Below the pieces are notes generated by a model, which saw only the letters and a list, made by a program, of their open reading frames with translations, was not told the origin of the DNA and made no database searches. From positions 1 to 64,000 of the forward strand of contig NZ_JASXSH010000014.1 of NCBI RefSeq assembly GCF_030315745.1: a stretch of 64,000 bases of DNA, read 5' to 3'. Origin of the DNA: Gordonia heveisoli. Lineage in GTDB: Bacteria; Actinomycetota; Actinomycetes; Mycobacteriales; Mycobacteriaceae. Below are positions 63,448 through 64,000 of the stretch, in pieces. The translations under genes and the position numbers were made by a program. Position 1 is the stretch's first letter. Every line of letters starts with the position of its first letter.

Positions 63448-64000
63448 ATGCCCGCTCCCGAGGGTTTCGCGACGCGTCGCCGGGCCGCACTCTTCGACGA
63501 TCTCGTCACGCTGATGCTCGCCGAAGGTTTCGCACATCTGTCGGTCGCCGACATCGCGCAACGTCTGCGCTGCTCGAAGTCGACGCTGTACACCCTCGCC
63601 GACAGCAAGGAGCAGCTCGCCACCGCCGCGGTGACCCACTTCTTCAAGCGCGCGACCCGCGAAGTGGAGGACCGGGTCGCGGCAAGCACCGACGTACGCG
63701 AACGGGTCGTCATCTATCTGCTCGCGGTCGGCGAGGCCCTGTCGGTGGCCTCCGACCAGTTCATGCGCGACCTCGACGACTTCGGTCCGACGCATGCGCT
63801 CTATGAGCGCAACACCGTCGCGGCGTCCGCCCGGGTCGCCGAACTCATCTCGGCCGGGGCCGACGCCGGCGTGTTCCGCAGCGTCGACGCCGGTTTCGCC
63901 GCCGACCTCACCGCGACGATGATGCGGCGGATCCAACGTCGCGAAGTGCGCGACGCCACCGGACTCGACGACGCGACCGCCTATCGGCAGCTCGCGTCGA
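63448..64000 (+). CDS. TetR-family transcriptional regulator, partial
   Basis: The ATG at 63448 follows AAGGAGG. The frame is open to the right window edge (about 184 residues). The N-terminal DNA-binding domain has LMLAEGFAHLSVADIAQRLRCSKSTLYTLADSKEQL (given in parts: FAHLSVADIAQRL and CSKSTLYTLADSKEQ), the usual TetR helix-turn-helix. The rest is the ligand-binding part. It is divergent from an acyl-CoA dehydrogenase, so an acyl-CoA or related ligand is likely. The end is outside the window. Confidence 0.9.
   Translation, partial: MPAPEGFATRRRAALFDDLVTLMLAEGFAHLSVADIAQRLRCSKSTLYTLADSKEQLATAAVTHFFKRATREVEDRVAASTDVRERVVIYLLAVGEALSVASDQFMRDLDDFGPTHALYERNTVAASARVAELISAGADAGVFRSVDAGFAADLTATMMRRIQRREVRDATGLDDATAYRQLAS

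Overview
The window is high-G+C actinobacterial DNA. Genus-level placement is an inference: a complete ESX-type (type VII) secretion locus with EspG, PE and PPE proteins, the serC-sepH-trmH gene neighbourhood, an Eis-like acetyltransferase, and short leaderless promoters all point to Mycobacteriales, most likely Gordonia or a close relative.

Region 1 (1-22 kb) is accessory. It holds a partial DUF222/HNH gene; an operon of three exported or membrane proteins (RCC1 propeller, a peptidase-like protein that has lost its active site, and a TNT-like secreted protein); a 1581-residue polymorphic toxin with a GAD/DUF1851 immunity gene directly downstream; a WXG100-like and a YbaB-like gene; a co-directional set of uncharacterised genes arranged as repeated small/large pairs (12.8-17.3 kb); a full-length pseudokinase-RCC1 protein; and an EspG gene with two probable secretion substrates.

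Region 2 (22-46 kb) is the ESX core: EccC, EccD (copy 1), EccB, EccE, an EsxB/EsxA-like pair, EspG, PPE, PE, an EspA/EspE-like substrate, small accessory proteins, an EspI-like ATPase, EccA, EccD (copy 2) and the mycosin protease. Two EccD and two EspG genes in one locus suggest that two ESX modules have merged. The toxin, WXG100-like and PE/PPE-like proteins of region 1 are likely clients of this machine.

Region 3 (46-64 kb) is conserved chromosomal backbone: serC, sepH, a DUF6928-type gene, a DUF2537-type membrane protein, a TrmH-family RNA methyltransferase, an Eis-like GNAT, MarR, an NCS2 purine permease, a DUF2530-type protein, an SRPBCC protein, an acyl-CoA dehydrogenase plus phosphotransferase pair, a large PQQ-like propeller membrane protein, a PAP2 phosphatase, a small secreted protein, a hemerythrin protein, and a divergent acyl-CoA dehydrogenase/TetR pair with interlocked inverted repeats between them. 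No rRNA, tRNA, CRISPR array or insertion sequence was recognised.
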